The notes: generated from the letters alone by a model not told the origin. A stretch of DNA of 64,000 nucleotides from Membranipora membranacea (GCA_914767715.1 OU612074.1:24166062-24230061), one strand, 5' to 3'; numbered from the stretch's first letter, positions 10,381 to 21,650 are shown. Translations and numbers: made by a program.

Positions 10381-11337
10381 GTCTGAAAGCTAAGGCGAGG
10401 GGTTCCTTAGACAAGTCTTTGTCCGAGGGCTTAAAGAAGTCCTGTGATGAATTTTACAACCAAAAATGTTCTGCTCTGAGCAAAAGCTCAAATAATTGTC
10501 TACTTCGTCACTGGAGTTGTTGGTCACAAACCTAGCCCAAGACGGAAAGAAACACGGTGCAATCCTGTCGCATGTGTCAGCAGTGAAATTCTATTGTGTA
10601 AAAAAGAATAGTGGGATTACCTTTGTTACTCCTAAACTAAAGTTAATATTGAGGGGTATAAAAACCTCACAGGGTAGAACTCAAAAGAAAACACAGGCAA
10701 TAACTCATGATCAGTTACTCCTTGGTTACACACTCTGATCACTAAGGCAGAGCTGGTCTTGGGGAGTCTAGAGAAGAGGCGCTTTTCTGCCATGGTATCT
10801 TATGCCTTTTATCGGTCCTTACACCCTAGCGAGTATTGTTTTTCCTCAGCAGGGCATCATATTATGTCTGTTGGCGATGTGTGTTTTAGCAAGGGTGCCA
10901 TGGAAGTGCACATTAATTCATTCAAGTATTCTGCAGAGTCAGCAAGCATAATGATTAAGGCTGTAGAGGGAGAGACATGCCCGGTTCGCCTTGTTAAGAG
11001 TTATTTAAAACACTTGAGCCCCTCCAGCAGAAGCCCTTTGTTTGAAGTCACAACAGAAGAGTTCAGAAAAGAGTTCAGTGAGGTCCTTATGGATTCAAAA
11101 ACAAAGGCCTGGGTCACTCCTCACTCACTAAGAGGAGGGGGCACAACCTGGGCTAGCATTCAAGGCTGGTCTGACTCAAGAATAAGATCTTTTGGCAGGT
11201 GGTCATCCGATGCCTTCAAGAATTATATCATGATAAACGAAGGTGCAGTTTTTGGCGAAACAATTGTTCTGAGCTTTCTATGTGTGCCTCGCTCAGAGCA
11301 ATTGGTTTGGTGTTCATTTGTTCCTCAATTCATCTAA
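10381..11337 (+). pseudogene. Tyrosine recombinase (phage-integrase fold) of a DIRS/Crypton-type element
   Basis: Three overlapping frames read as one protein. An N-terminal helical domain (SLDKSLSEGLKKSCDEFYNQ) is followed in another frame by LAQDGKKHGAILSHVSAVKF...ILRGIKTSQGRTQKKTQAITHDQL. From about 10744 comes the catalytic domain. There the box HSLRGGGTTWAS gives His and the second Arg, FGRW gives the fourth catalytic position and SDAFKNYI supplies the nucleophile Tyr. The first catalytic Arg, normally in L-R-x-S-E, reads His here (FYRSLHPSEY), which a single CpG decay of CGC to CAC would explain. Frameshifts lie near 10500 and 10740. A TTTCAG precedes the first block. Family members insert elements by site-specific recombination. 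No reverse transcriptase is next to it, so DIRS and Crypton origins cannot be separated. Almost certainly inactive. Confidence 0.75.
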
Positions 11338-11627
11338 TACTATGGCAAGTACCCTGTCTGCCAAAGAACATGTACAGTGGCGTTGATCGTCACTTTCGGT
11401 TACAAATGCGTGAAGCGCCCCATATTTTTTCCCCTATAATATGTTACATTATAAGAAAGAAGAAGAAAGATTTGGTACAAAAAAAAGATTTTTTTCTGCA
11501 CTTATAACACTCTCCTTGTCATGGCAATCAGTCCCAAGACGTAACAAATAAAGGTCAACTGAATAAGAAGTTGCCGTCCCTCAACCAGCTAAGGAAAACT
11601 TATTGGTAATGAAAACTTAGAACTACT
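11338..11627. other. Spacer between recombinase remnant and hAT-type element
   Basis: No coding or RNA signal seen. Slightly purine-rich near 11455-11490. Confidence 0.4.
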
Positions 11628-11635
11628 GTTCAAAG
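11628..11635. repeat. Left 8-bp target-site duplication
   Basis: GTTCAAAG, repeated exactly at 12050-12057 on the other side of the hAT-type element. Confidence 0.8.
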
Positions 11636-11691
11636 CAGGGGCGTATATTCTAAAAATTTTCACTCACTGACTTTTTTGAGTTGAGCATAAT

Positions 11692-11765
11692 GATCGGGCG
11701 CAGCCCGATCCACACGCCGTAGGCGTGGCGGGGAGGGTGTGGGAGGGGCGCTTAAGCGCCCTCCC
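11692..11765. repeat. Three adjacent GC-rich hairpins
   Basis: GATCGGGC/GCCCGATC with loop GCA (11692-11710), CACGCC/GGCGTG with loop GTA (11713-11727), and a GGGAGG..GCGC/GCGC..CCTCCC arm pair (about 11741-11765). All are tiny-loop stems inside the hAT-type element. Confidence 0.75.
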
Positions 11766-11922
11766 ACCACGGAAATTTTTGCATATCGGTAGCAAAATAG
11801 TGCAAGCAGAGAGGTATTTCAATAGCTCACTGAGGTATTACAATAGCTCACTGAGCTGTTGGGTACTTTCAGAAAACAACTCAATAGCAGTAGAAGATTA
11901 CGGAAAAATTTTGAAAAAAAAC

Positions 11923-12005
11923 TGACCTAAATGGGATTCGAACCCACAACAATCTGATATACAGTGATTATAAAGCAGACGCTCTACACACTGAGCTATT
12001 CAGTC
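11923..12005 (-). tRNA. tRNA-Ile(UAU)-like gene with a 10-nt insertion in the anticodon arm
   Basis: The minus strand gives a 7-bp acceptor stem (GACTGAA with TTAGGTC, one mismatch and one G-T pair). It also has an A box TAGCTCAGTGTGTAGAGC, a B box GGTTCGAATCC with a 5-bp T stem, and a discriminator A. A run of eight T follows at once (11913-11920), a Pol III terminator. The anticodon loop reads TTTATAA, so the anticodon would be UAU (Ile). The distance between D and T arms is about 10 nt too long. TCTG at the 5' side pairs with CAGA farther on, which fits either a short intron after position 37 (tRNA-Ile-UAU genes often have introns) or a disrupting insertion. It lies inside a transposon, so a tRNA-derived mobile sequence is as likely as a working tRNA. 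Confidence 0.6.
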
Positions 12006-12057
12006 ACTCACGGAAATCCGTGGGCCGTGAGTGCTAATATACGCCACTGGTTCAAAG

Positions 12058-13036
12058 CCAATGATAAGCTTTTATGTTATTCACACCGTTCCTGATATCC
12101 TGTCAGCATGACAGTATTGAAGAAAAAAGTCTGCTCAAATTGACGGAGATACAAAGACATAGCTGACTCCTTTGGTTTTTGTAATTAAAAGTTTTAGTTT
12201 TGTACAAAAGTATATATTTTATTTTTGAATTATTCGGAATTTTATATTATCAGTGATCTATATCTCAAAGAACAAACGGTTTCAGCACAGGTTTAGATAT
12301 CACATAAGTACTCAAGCTGTTTACTTCATCTTATATTTTGACTTACACTTTATGTCTCACTATTAAGAAAAAAATTTTCATTTTAGTCACTAAATTGGAA
12401 ACAATATTCCAATTTGCCAGACTGGATCATCATTTTTGCCTGCGAATAGAGGCTTTTGTGTTCTTCTGTAGTTTTATATTTCAATAAAAAGATTACTACT
12501 ACTCAGGGTCATCTCAAGTTGCCCAACCCATTCCGATATTGGTAGGTTACAAAAAGTCTATAACCGGAAGCGAAAATGACCCAACCAATCAGACACCTAC
12601 ATGAAAATGACCCAACCAATCCTTGAAGGTGTTACTGTACTGTATTTGAATATTGTCAAAGTTAAAGTGAGGAATATTTACACAGTCTTAGCAGGCTGTC
12701 TGGGGCGGTGTGACATACCCCTTACACAAGAGATCAAGCCTAGGCTAGTTACGCACATGTATCAATTTCACTTTGGTACCATTGCTATTTTGTTGACTCT
12801 TGTATCACTTGATCAATGAGCTTCTTCATTGATTTTATGGTGGACATGCAGTTTGTTTGTTATGATAAAGTATCATAGTAAGGGTACACCACACATTTTG
12901 CTCTCTATAACATAGCAGCAGTGTGTATTTTGGATATCTTAAGATATTTTCAGAAGTCAAAACAAAACCATCAATTCCTTTTTATGATTATTTATAATTC
13001 CCCAAACACATCAACTTCTAAGCGTGTTTATTGCAG
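12058..13036. other. AT-rich spacer
   Basis: No supported gene. A small direct duplication, GAAAATGACCCAACCAATC, occurs near 12571 and 12603. Confidence 0.4.
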
Positions 13037-13530
13037 GTGCAATTACTGGGGCAAGGCTATCCGATTGCCGTCGTATCTTTGACAGTCATGTGGGTTGTCA
13101 CATGCCCCAATTTTCTAGCGTAGGTAAGTAGGTAAGGAAATTTGGATATGTACACCGACATGACCCACTTCTTATTATTGTCGGTTTTGCACGTTGTCAC
13201 ACTTTTCCAGAGTTTGTTACGTTTTGCACATGGTGTCATGTTTTGTGCATTAGTCACTTGATGTGCCTCAACAAGCAAATGATTACTCCAACTTCAGCAA
13301 ACATTGGCATCCACAAAGTTCATTTCCAGACTTTACATGATGTTATAGCTGGTATCCAGCATTGTTCTCACCTTTCTACGATCTACACTCTGATGACTAA
13401 TCAACCTCAGACGCTCTCTCTCAGATATAGTCATGATAAATGTCACTTAACAAATGAATTTGGGATAGATTGCCAATCTGGAAGCTACTTCACAACTTAT
13501 GAGGACTGCAGATCCGCTTCGAACAAATAT
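13037..13530 (+). CDS. Candidate exons of an unrecognised gene
   Basis: An 87-base block (13037-13123) has a good acceptor (TTTATTGCAG) and donor (GTAG|GTAAGTAG). It is open in one frame with both borders in matching phase (AITGARLSDCRRIFDSH...). A second open block at about 13285-13530 encodes HKVHFQTLHDVIAGIQHCS... and a Cys/His-containing stretch. I recognise no family, codon bias is not informative, and the two blocks may be unrelated or accidental. Confidence 0.25.
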
Positions 13531-13599
13531 AGTATGTTGCGTAATTTATGTAATTTATTATTTAATAATGATTTCTTTTTCTATGCTTCTTAGTTTTTT

Positions 13600-14094
13600 C
13601 AATTTTGATAAATAAATTTAACACCGATCAATTCAAGGAGCAAATATGACCATGGGTTTGCAAATAACATCAAAAAATAAGAAAGGTATTGATGTAGTGA
13701 GGTGAATTTTTCCGCAAAGAGCTGTGTTAAATTAAGGAAGGGCCGGGGTTTTATGATGTGACGAGGTTGGAATGTAGGTTATGGTGAAATAATGGATGGC
13801 GGGTGTGATCTGCTACATTATGGACATAGTTGAGGCAGCATATGTTCTATTGAATTCACTGTGCAAGCCGCTCATCATAACATTCTACAAATGGCACCAT
13901 GATCCTTAAAGGCATATTTTCTCAAGCCCTGCAAGTCTCATATTTTCCTATTTTGACAAGTATGGAAACAAACTTGGAGCCGCCTATGAGATCAATGACA
14001 AAATCCTCCATCTATAGAATGTGATCAGACTATAGATGTGGAGACGCCGACTTCCCTAAGCCCAGTGATGGCATCCACAGCTGGCCTTAATTAG
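13600..14094. other. Spacer, no gene seen
   Basis: Mixed AT-rich sequence without an open frame or repeat that I can support. Confidence 0.4.
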
Positions 14095-14286
14095 TTATAA
14101 CAGAATCAACTTGAGCACGAATCTCATATGATCGTTAAACCAAACCCCTAAAATTTTTACTGATGAATTATGTAAGCTAGGCATGTCATTTATCCTGATA
14201 GGATCACTAATTACGTTCCTTTGAAGATTGAGAGTCAGTGATAGCAACTTAGCATTGAATTCATCTCCTGCACAAAATTGTTCCAC
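14095..14286 (-). mobile_element. LINE reverse-transcriptase fragment
   Basis: The minus-strand frame contains DPIRINDMPSLHNSSVKILG followed by VWFNDHMRF. This resembles the block after the catalytic DD box in non-LTR reverse transcriptases (S-x-K-x-LGV-x-x-D/N...F). The catalytic box itself is not in frame nearby, so this is a short, decayed remnant. Its orientation is opposite to the LINE tail at 17.2 kb. Confidence 0.45.
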
Positions 14287-14743
14287 AAGAGCGCCTCCAT
14301 GTTAGTAACCAGTGGAACCCCAATTTTGCAACACTCATATGATGAATATACATCTGCCATCTATCATTGAAAAATCAACATCAGTCTGACCAGATTTGCT
14401 CGTTACCATAAATGCTTGTATGCAGCTATTCAATATCTGAGCCTAACCTACCGGTGTTTTTAAGACTGTTCCTCTTATGTCAGTAAAATTAAGGCAATAT
14501 CATTCACCAACTCAGATAAAATGATGTCATTCATAAAATTAACAGTTAGGTTAACGTTAAAGTTAAAGTTAACATTTTTGCTTTTTTATATTAAAACAAG
14601 GGTTGAACTGCATCTGCACTCCAGGATGCAGAGTGGTTCTCCAGGTTTGGAGTTCGTCCGCGGGAACCTCCTGATTTCTGGGTCCAGCAACTTGTCAGGC
14701 ATGTATGTATGGGCACTGCATATTGGTTATATTCAGGCTGATT

Positions 14744-16192
14744 GTGTGGGGTAGTACCCTATACCCTTGTGTGGGGTAGTACCCTATACCCTTGTGTGGG
14801 GTAGTACCCTATACCCTTGTGTGGGGTAGTACCCTATACCCTTGTGTTGGGTAGTACCCTATACCCTTGTGTTGGGTAGTACCCTATACCCTTATGTGGG
14901 GTAGTACCCTATACCCTTGTGTGGGGTAGTACCCTATACCCTTGTGTGGGGTAGTACCCTATACCCTTGTGTGGGGTAGTACCCTATAACCTTGTGTGGG
15001 GTGGTACCCTATACCCTTGTGTTGGGTAGTACCCTATACCCTTATGTGGGGTAGTACCCTATACCCTTGTGTTGGGTAGTACCCTATACCCTTGTGTTGG
15101 GTAGTACCCTATACCCTTGTGTGGGGTAGTACCCTATACCCTTATGCTGGGTAGTACCCTATACCCTTGTGTTGGGTAGTACCCTATACCCTTGTGTGGG
15201 GTAGTACCCTATACCCTTGTGTGGGGTAGTACCCTATACCCTTGTGTGGGGTGGTACCCTATACCCTTGTGTTGGGTAGTACCCTATACCCTTGTGTTGG
15301 GTAGTATCCTATACCCTTATGTGGGGTAGTACCCTATACCCTTGTGTGGGGTAGTACCCTATACCCTTGTGTAGGGTAGTACCCTATACCATTGTGTGGG
15401 GTAGTACCCTATACCCTTGTGTGGGGTGGTACCCTATACCCCTGTGTTGGGTAGTACCCTATACCCTTGTGTTGGGTAGTACCCTATACCCTTATGTGGG
15501 GTAGTACCCTATACCATTGTGTTGGGTAGTACCCTATACCCTTGTGTTGGGTAGTACCCTATACCCTTATGTGGGGTAGTACCCTATACCATTGTGTGGG
15601 GTAGTACCCTATACCCTTGTGTTGGGTAGTACCCTATACCCTTGTGTTGGGTAGTACCCTATACCCTTGTGTGGGGTAGTACCCTATACCCTTGTGTTGG
15701 GTAGTACCTTATACCCTTGTGTTGGGTAGTACCCTATACCCTTGTGTTGGGTAGTACCCTATACCCTTGTGTGGGGTAGTACCCTATACCCTTGTGTGGG
15801 GTAGTACCCTATACCCTTGTGTTGGGTAGTACTCTATACCCTTGTGTGGGGTAGTACCCTATACCCTTGTGTGGGGTAGTACCCTATACCCTTGTGTGGG
15901 GTAGTACCCTATACCCTTGTGTGGGGTAGTACCCTATACCCTTGTGTGGGGTAGTACCCTATACCCTTGTGTTGGGTAGTACCCTATACCCTTGTGTGGG
16001 GTAGTACCCTATACCCTTGTGTGGCTAGTACCCTATACCCTTGTGTTGGGTAGTACCCTATACCCTTGTGTTGGGTAGTACCCTATACCCTTGTGTGGGG
16101 TAGTACCCTATACCCTTGTGTTGGGTAGTACCCTATACCCTTGTGTGGGGTAGTACCCTATACCCTTGTGTTGGGTAGTACCCTATACCCTT
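14744..16192. repeat. Tandem array of a 25-bp unit, about 58 copies
   Basis: The unit is TGTGGGGTAGTACCCTATAC plus CCTTG. Common variants are GTGTTGGG for GTGTGGGG and ATG for GTG. Each unit contains GGGTA-G-TACCC, a self-complementary core, next to TATACCC. The variants are scattered without large homogeneous blocks. One unit near 16021 is shortened (GTGGCTAGT). There are no stop-free coding frames of interest. Confidence 0.95.
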
Positions 16193-16198
16193 GCCCGC

Positions 16199-16430
16199 CG
16201 TTGCCGGCTACTCTTTTTTTTTTCGAAGAGGCAGAGGGGGATCTTTATACTGCATGCAAGCACACAGTAGACCTCCTGCATTTATGGTCCTGATCCGAAC
16301 AGACCTGGCTAGGATGAATGGCTTGCCAGTGCCAAATCAGAAATGACAGCCGGCGCCGGGAATCGAACCTGGATCATAAGATCACAAGTCCATACCCTTA
16401 ACTGTCAGACCACTCCTGACTCCTGACACT
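16199..16430 (-). mobile_element. tRNA-derived SINE (copy 1)
   Basis: The minus strand begins with GGAGTGGTCTGACAGTTAAGGG (A-box-like, about 16400-16421), then GGTTCGATTCCC (B box, about 16345-16356), a ~120-base body and an A tail (T run at 16215-16224 on the plus strand). The head pairs as a tRNA only loosely, as expected of a SINE. A relative in the other orientation is at about 21398. Confidence 0.65.
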
Positions 16431-17223
16431 GGTCGGACAACTCCAATGCAAAGATTTACCCTACACACTGATAGCCACTATATATATATATATATATATG
16501 AATGACTCATTGTCCAGGGTTTTTATGGGTACAATAGTGGGATATATAATTTATGACACTTTATTGCACAAATGTGTGTATATATATATATATTCAGGCG
16601 TATTTTTAGTTATTTGTGTTGACACTGTTAAACAATCATATAGTCTATCATATATAGTAAAACTACTCTTTTATTAATTATGTCTTTCAGTGGAAGCGAA
16701 CTATCTGATAAGAAATATTAAAATTTATAATTCTGAATCCTAATATTTGTGTATATCATCAGTTGAAGTTCTGCTGACTATTGATGAAACATTAACAGTG
16801 ATATATTATAAAACAGTGGGTGATCTTCCATGAAATTCTACTTTACCAGATGTGTGGAACTCCCTACCATCCTACCTTCGCAATACCCCGTATCCGTAGG
16901 TTTTATAGTGAATTTTTAGGTGCTGGGCAGTTGCCACTTGTAGGTTTCAATTATCTTATCTTTCATTATATTTTCTCATCTCACTAATAATTTTCTAATG
17001 ACAAAATTTTAATCAATTTTTTTTCCAGCCACAGGCTTTTTTCATAGTATATGTTTCTTTTTTAACGTTTTATCACCATGTGCAACGCTTAGAAATCATT
17101 GTTTTTAAATAATTTTATTAAGCGCTTCATAAATAAACTTTATTTTGATTATTGTTATTTTTTAGCGATGACCTGAAATAATAACAAAAACTAAATAATA
17201 ATAATAATAACAATAATAAATAA
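16431..17223. other. AT-rich spacer with TA and AAT microsatellites
   Basis: (TA)n near 16481-16499 and 16578-16592, and AATAATAAT runs at about 17195-17220 just before the LINE tail. No gene seen. Confidence 0.5.
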
Positions 17224-17650
17224 ATGAACCCTGATGAAATTTTTGAAAAGGCCAAATCACGATTTTATGTTTTTCATAGATTTAAATCTTTTGGTCCGCC
17301 CTTCAAACTGTGCCCTTATTTTATAAAATCACTCATATTTCCTGTTTTACTTTACAACTCAAAACTGTGGTTCTACTCTAGCACAGAGGGAGATAGACAT
17401 TTAATTTTAAGACCTTTTAAACGTGCCAGCTTTAAGCTGTAATATCAAACGTTTTATCCACCAGAGAGCAGTAAAAACTGCTGAGAACCTTTGTTTGATC
17501 AGAATCACATTCTTAACCATCGTTATATTCGTAGTAGACGATTTTTTATCAGTGCCAAAACAGGAACAGCTAGATACCATATAGTTTTATACCAACTAGT
17601 ATTAGAGTTTTAAATGAGCGACCATAAGTCACTTAATTTGCTCCATCTGT
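17224..17650 (+). mobile_element. LINE 3' end (CR1/Rex-like C-terminal region)
   Basis: The frame encodes AKSRFYVFHRFKSFGPPFKL followed by FIKSLIFPVLLYNSKLWF, the thumb-region motif of non-LTR reverse transcriptases (Y-x-x-I/L-x-P-V-L-x-Y-x-S-x-x-W). After a stop at 17442, other frames continue with ILNHRYIRSRRFFISAKTGT, typical of the extreme C-terminus of such proteins. It is truncated at the 5' side, as usual for LINEs. Confidence 0.6.
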
Positions 17651-17799
17651 GATGAAAGCAACCAATAAAAATCTTATGTTATTGATGGCCATCTTACTAA
17701 ATTAAATGTTACGACAAAGAAAATAGAAATTTGATTTCAAAGTTTAAGTTGAAAGTTTGATTTTATCATTGTCAGCTTAAGGAGTGTAGTGTCGCATAT

Positions 17800-17950
17800 T
17801 CGACCCACTTGGTGCCGAATATCCGAGCAAAACAGACACCACTATTTCATTCATTTTGCTCATGTTTATTTTGTATGGAGTTAACTTCTTCCTGTTGAGG
17901 AAGAAGACAACTCCATTGGTGGTGGTCCATTCTCTTTATCTGAAAACTCC
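17800..17950. repeat. Dispersed repeat, inverted relative at 54.3 kb
   Basis: CCGAATATCCGAGCAAAACAGACACC and TTTATTTTGTATGGAGTTAA followed by CTTCCTGTT match, in reverse complement, sequence at about 54310-54440. No coding content. Confidence 0.5.
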
Positions 17951-18750
17951 TGAGCTGTGAGAACTTGAGATCTCACAGCTTCTGCCCTCCCTTTTTATTG
18001 ACTCTCCTGAGTCATCCGAGAAAGCTGTGAGGCCTACTATGATGGACAGCGTCAGATAAAACCGGTTTCAAAATAGTTTGGTAAAAAGTCTAGGTTGGTG
18101 AATTCATTGATTGGTGGTAATATATGCAGTATGGCTTTTTGTGGAGAAATTACATCAGTATAGCTTTGTGTCAGTAATTGGATCTAGCTAAAATCCATTT
18201 ATTGAGTTTTTATAATAATAAAATGTTATTACAGCATCAAAGACAGAGTTTCCTGACTGCAAGTAGCTTTAAATCTTTCAAAGTAGATAGCCTTGTTTCC
18301 TATCCAGGTATGGGTGGATAAGGTTCTACAGCATCTCCACATGACCACATAGAGCACAATGCAGCACCTTTAAATGTCTCCTTCACACTCTGAGCTTATC
18401 CTCCCATTTCTATCATGATATGACAGCAGATATGGATATATGGTAGGTATGTCAGGTGTGCTCAGGTATGTATGTAGCATGGCGTAACAATATCCGGTCT
18501 AATCCAAACAGTGAGCCTGAAACTTCTGATTTTCCCCGGCCGGGGAGGCGGGGGTGGGAGGGCATCAGACAGGGGCAGGCAAGAATCTGGGGAGCTCCGA
18601 CTACTTCCTGATGCTGTTGCGTTGATTGATGCGCTGCGTTGTATTCTTGTATTTTCTCTTGCCTTAGTATTTTTGAACAACCAGTTGGTCTGTCAGAATA
18701 GTTGCGTATCCACATATCCAGGCACCTATGTATGCATTTGATGACTTTAG
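17951..18750. other. Spacer, no supported gene
   Basis: Contains a GC-rich patch (18530-18600, GGGGAGGCGGGGGTGGGAGG) and short open frames on both strands, including a 149-residue minus-strand frame (18901-18452) with no recognisable motif, that I treat as chance. Confidence 0.35.
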
Positions 18751-18796
18751 TGGTGGGACCAGAGACTATAGATATATCTATAGTCTTTGGTGGGAC
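18751..18796. repeat. Perfect 24-bp palindrome flanked by 9-bp direct repeats
   Basis: TGGTGGGAC occurs at 18751-18759 and again at 18788-18796. The 28 bases between them contain a perfect 24-base palindrome (18763-18786) centred on GATATATC. The arrangement looks like a transposon excision footprint or a minimal palindromic insertion with its target duplication. Confidence 0.75.
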
Positions 18797-19426
18797 GGAA
18801 TACCAGCTACAGTTTTGTAAGCCAGTATTCACAGATTTTGCAAAAAATCTATAACCAGACAAAAAAAAGTTTCCACACAATGTGTCATTTTGGTTTAACA
18901 CAACATTCCAGTTAAAGTAGTAATGTTACCAGGAACAACCACACGATGAGATTAAAGCTCTAGTTCAGAACAAGCCACTAAAACCGAGTCATGCTCTGGT
19001 TTTATAGATGATAAACAGAACTTTACTGTGAAGTGTGACTATGACATCATGCAATAACAATACTTCCAGCCTATCTCACAACATTGAATGTCCAGAACTG
19101 ACAGCCCAAACTTTTCTGATGACTGCCAAGTAATATAATGTGCAGTGGCCGGTTAGAATATGTAAAGGGTCTAATTATGAATTAAAAGCTTTTGATATTG
19201 ATATTTGGGGAGAGGGGGGGTAGCGTTTGCGGGGGCGGAAGTGGATCCGCAATGTGCTGATCTACCCTGATGTGTTATTCGTAAATGATGAAGAAACCTT
19301 TGAATAAGCTACATATAGTGATTACAGACACGAGTTAAGTAAAGCTTACCATGTGATAAATCGTCAAAAATCAGAGAAAGTGTAGACTATGTCATTACCA
19401 GCAACAGATAGAAAATTTGAGCTCTT

Positions 19427-19733
<307 letters not shown>

Positions 19734-19739
19734 TTCTGT

Positions 19740-20370
19740 ATTGTATAATAGTATGTCTCTCAGATTTGACCCTTATTTGTTGTCCATGAAGGTTCTCTAA
19801 ACCCTTAACTGAATCTATTCTCTGTGATGTATAATAAGAAATCCTATTAATTCACAATTAACCACATTCACGCTGTCAGGGCTTCATGTACTTTATTATA
19901 TTGTGTTTATCTGTATTTTTTGTAACTTTTATGGTTGACTTTTTTGCAATCAACCTTTGAACTCTGTACGCTTACATTGGGATGAAAACCAAACTTATGA
20001 CTACCAGTAACCTTACAATCAGCATATAAAACCAGCATACACTGGTGAACATGCAGATAATTCATTGCGATTCAGGAGAGGCTTATGTTATGATCTATGA
20101 TGTTAATGGACTGATCTCCACATTTTACTAGATTCTTTCAGCCTTGTTTATCTCTGGAGCTTCATCAGTGGTATGTATACATAAGACTTCTAAAATTCAT
20201 CTCAAACTCAGCTGGAAATGTGATGGATAATAGACATGGTTTATACTCTTTTTTAATGTTAGTGATACTTGATTGTGGTCTTGTGTAGCCAGTATTGTAT
20301 TGTGTTTTTCTCATCCCGTCGCCCACATGATAACTTTTTGGAGGCTCTAAATCGGGTGAAGTAAGAATAA
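19740..20370. other. Spacer before the 19-bp array
   Basis: AT-rich, no supported gene or RNA. Confidence 0.4.
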
Positions 20371-21347
20371 TATAATACATAGTCACCTATATAATACATA
20401 GTCACCTATATAATACATAGTCACCTATATAATACATAGTCACCTATATAATACATAGTCACCTATATAATACATAGTCACCTATATAATACATAGTCAC
20501 CTATATAATACATAGTCACCTATATAATACATAGTCACCTATATAATACATAGTCACCTATATAATACATAGTCACCTATATAATACATAGTCACCTATA
20601 TAATACATAGTCACCTATATAATACATAGTCACCTATATAATACATAGTCACCTATATAATACATAGTCACCTATATAATACATAGTCACCTATATAATA
20701 CATAGTCACCTATATAATACACAGTCACCTATATAATACACAGTCACCTATATAATACACAGTCACCTATATAATACACAGTCACCTATATAATACACAG
20801 TCACCTATATAATACACAGTCACCTATATAATACACAGTCACCTATATAATACACAGTCACCTATATAATACACAGTCACCTATATAATACACAGTCACC
20901 TATATAATACACAGTCACCTATATAATACACAGTCACCTATATAATACACAGTCACCTATATAATACACAGTCACCTATATAATACACAGTCACCTATAT
21001 AATACATAGTCACCTATATAATACATAGTCACCTATATAATACATAGTCACCTATATAATACATAGTCACCTATATAATACATAGTCACCTATATAATAC
21101 ATAGTCACCTATATAATACATAGTCACCTATATAATACATAGTCACCTATATAATACATAGTCACCTATATAATACATAGTCACCTATATAATACATAGT
21201 CACCTATATAATACATAGTCACCTATATAATACATAGTCACCTATATAATTCATAGTCACCTATATAATACATAGTCACCTATATAATACATAGTCACCT
21301 ATATAATACATAGTCACCTATATAATACATAGTCACCTATATAATAG
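20371..21347. repeat. Tandem array of a 19-bp unit, about 51 copies, in three blocks
   Basis: The unit is TATATAATACATAGTCACC. About 18 copies have CATAG, then about 15 consecutive copies have CACAG (about 20719-20990), then about 18 copies have CATAG again. Apart from one TTCATAG at about 21249 the copies are essentially identical, so the array is very young or under active homogenisation. Confidence 0.95.
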
Positions 21348-21396
21348 TATGTGCCTATTTTAGTTTGATATTAGTAAGGTTTATAGTCAACCAGTT

Positions 21397-21650
21397 GGAG
21401 TGAGGAGTGGCCTGATGGTTAAGGGCGCAGACTTGTTATCTGTGGGGTCCAGGACTAAAAATACCGGAGGTCCTTTGTGTGTTTCCAACCCCACATGCAG
21501 CTCTTCGATAAAAAGGGTACAGGGTATAGGGCGCTGCTTGAGTACCATGGGCCCCAGAACCTGTACTTGAGGAGTACAGCCCTCTCCGCAATGAAGAATT
21601 AGATTTGTTCGGGATACAGTACACACCTCCACAGAAAGAACTTTTCATCC
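21397..21650 (+). mobile_element. tRNA-derived SINE (copy 2)
   Basis: GGAGTGGCCTGATGGTTAAG matches the head of the SINE at 16.4 kb. The body shares GGAGGTC.TTGTGTG and CATGCAG-like blocks. The B box (expected GGTTCGA) has decayed to GGACTAAAAA. It lies on the opposite strand to copy 1. Confidence 0.5.

Larger units (their letters stand above)
11636..12049. mobile_element. Non-autonomous hAT-type element carrying a tRNA-like gene
   Basis: Terminal inverted repeats of 14 bp, CAGGGGCGTATATT at the left and CAGTGGCGTATATT (reverse complement of the right end), differ at one base. The element is flanked by an exact 8-bp direct repeat GTTCAAAG (11628-11635 and 12050-12057). CAGxGGCG ends plus 8-bp target duplications are the hAT-superfamily signature. 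The interior has three GC-rich hairpins (11692-11710, 11713-11727, about 11741-11765), a duplicated CAATAGCTCACTGAG motif (about 11820-11860) and, on the minus strand, a tRNA-like gene with its terminator. There is no transposase, so it would have to be moved in trans. Confidence 0.8.

Noticed and set aside
14744-16192. CRISPR array
   Set aside because: Units follow head to tail without unique spacers, no cas genes are present and the context is animal. The same applies to the 19-bp and 21-bp arrays.
18452-18901. 149-residue minus-strand frame
   Set aside because: No motif, crosses the palindromic insertion and a GC-rich patch, and lacks splice or start support; probably chance.
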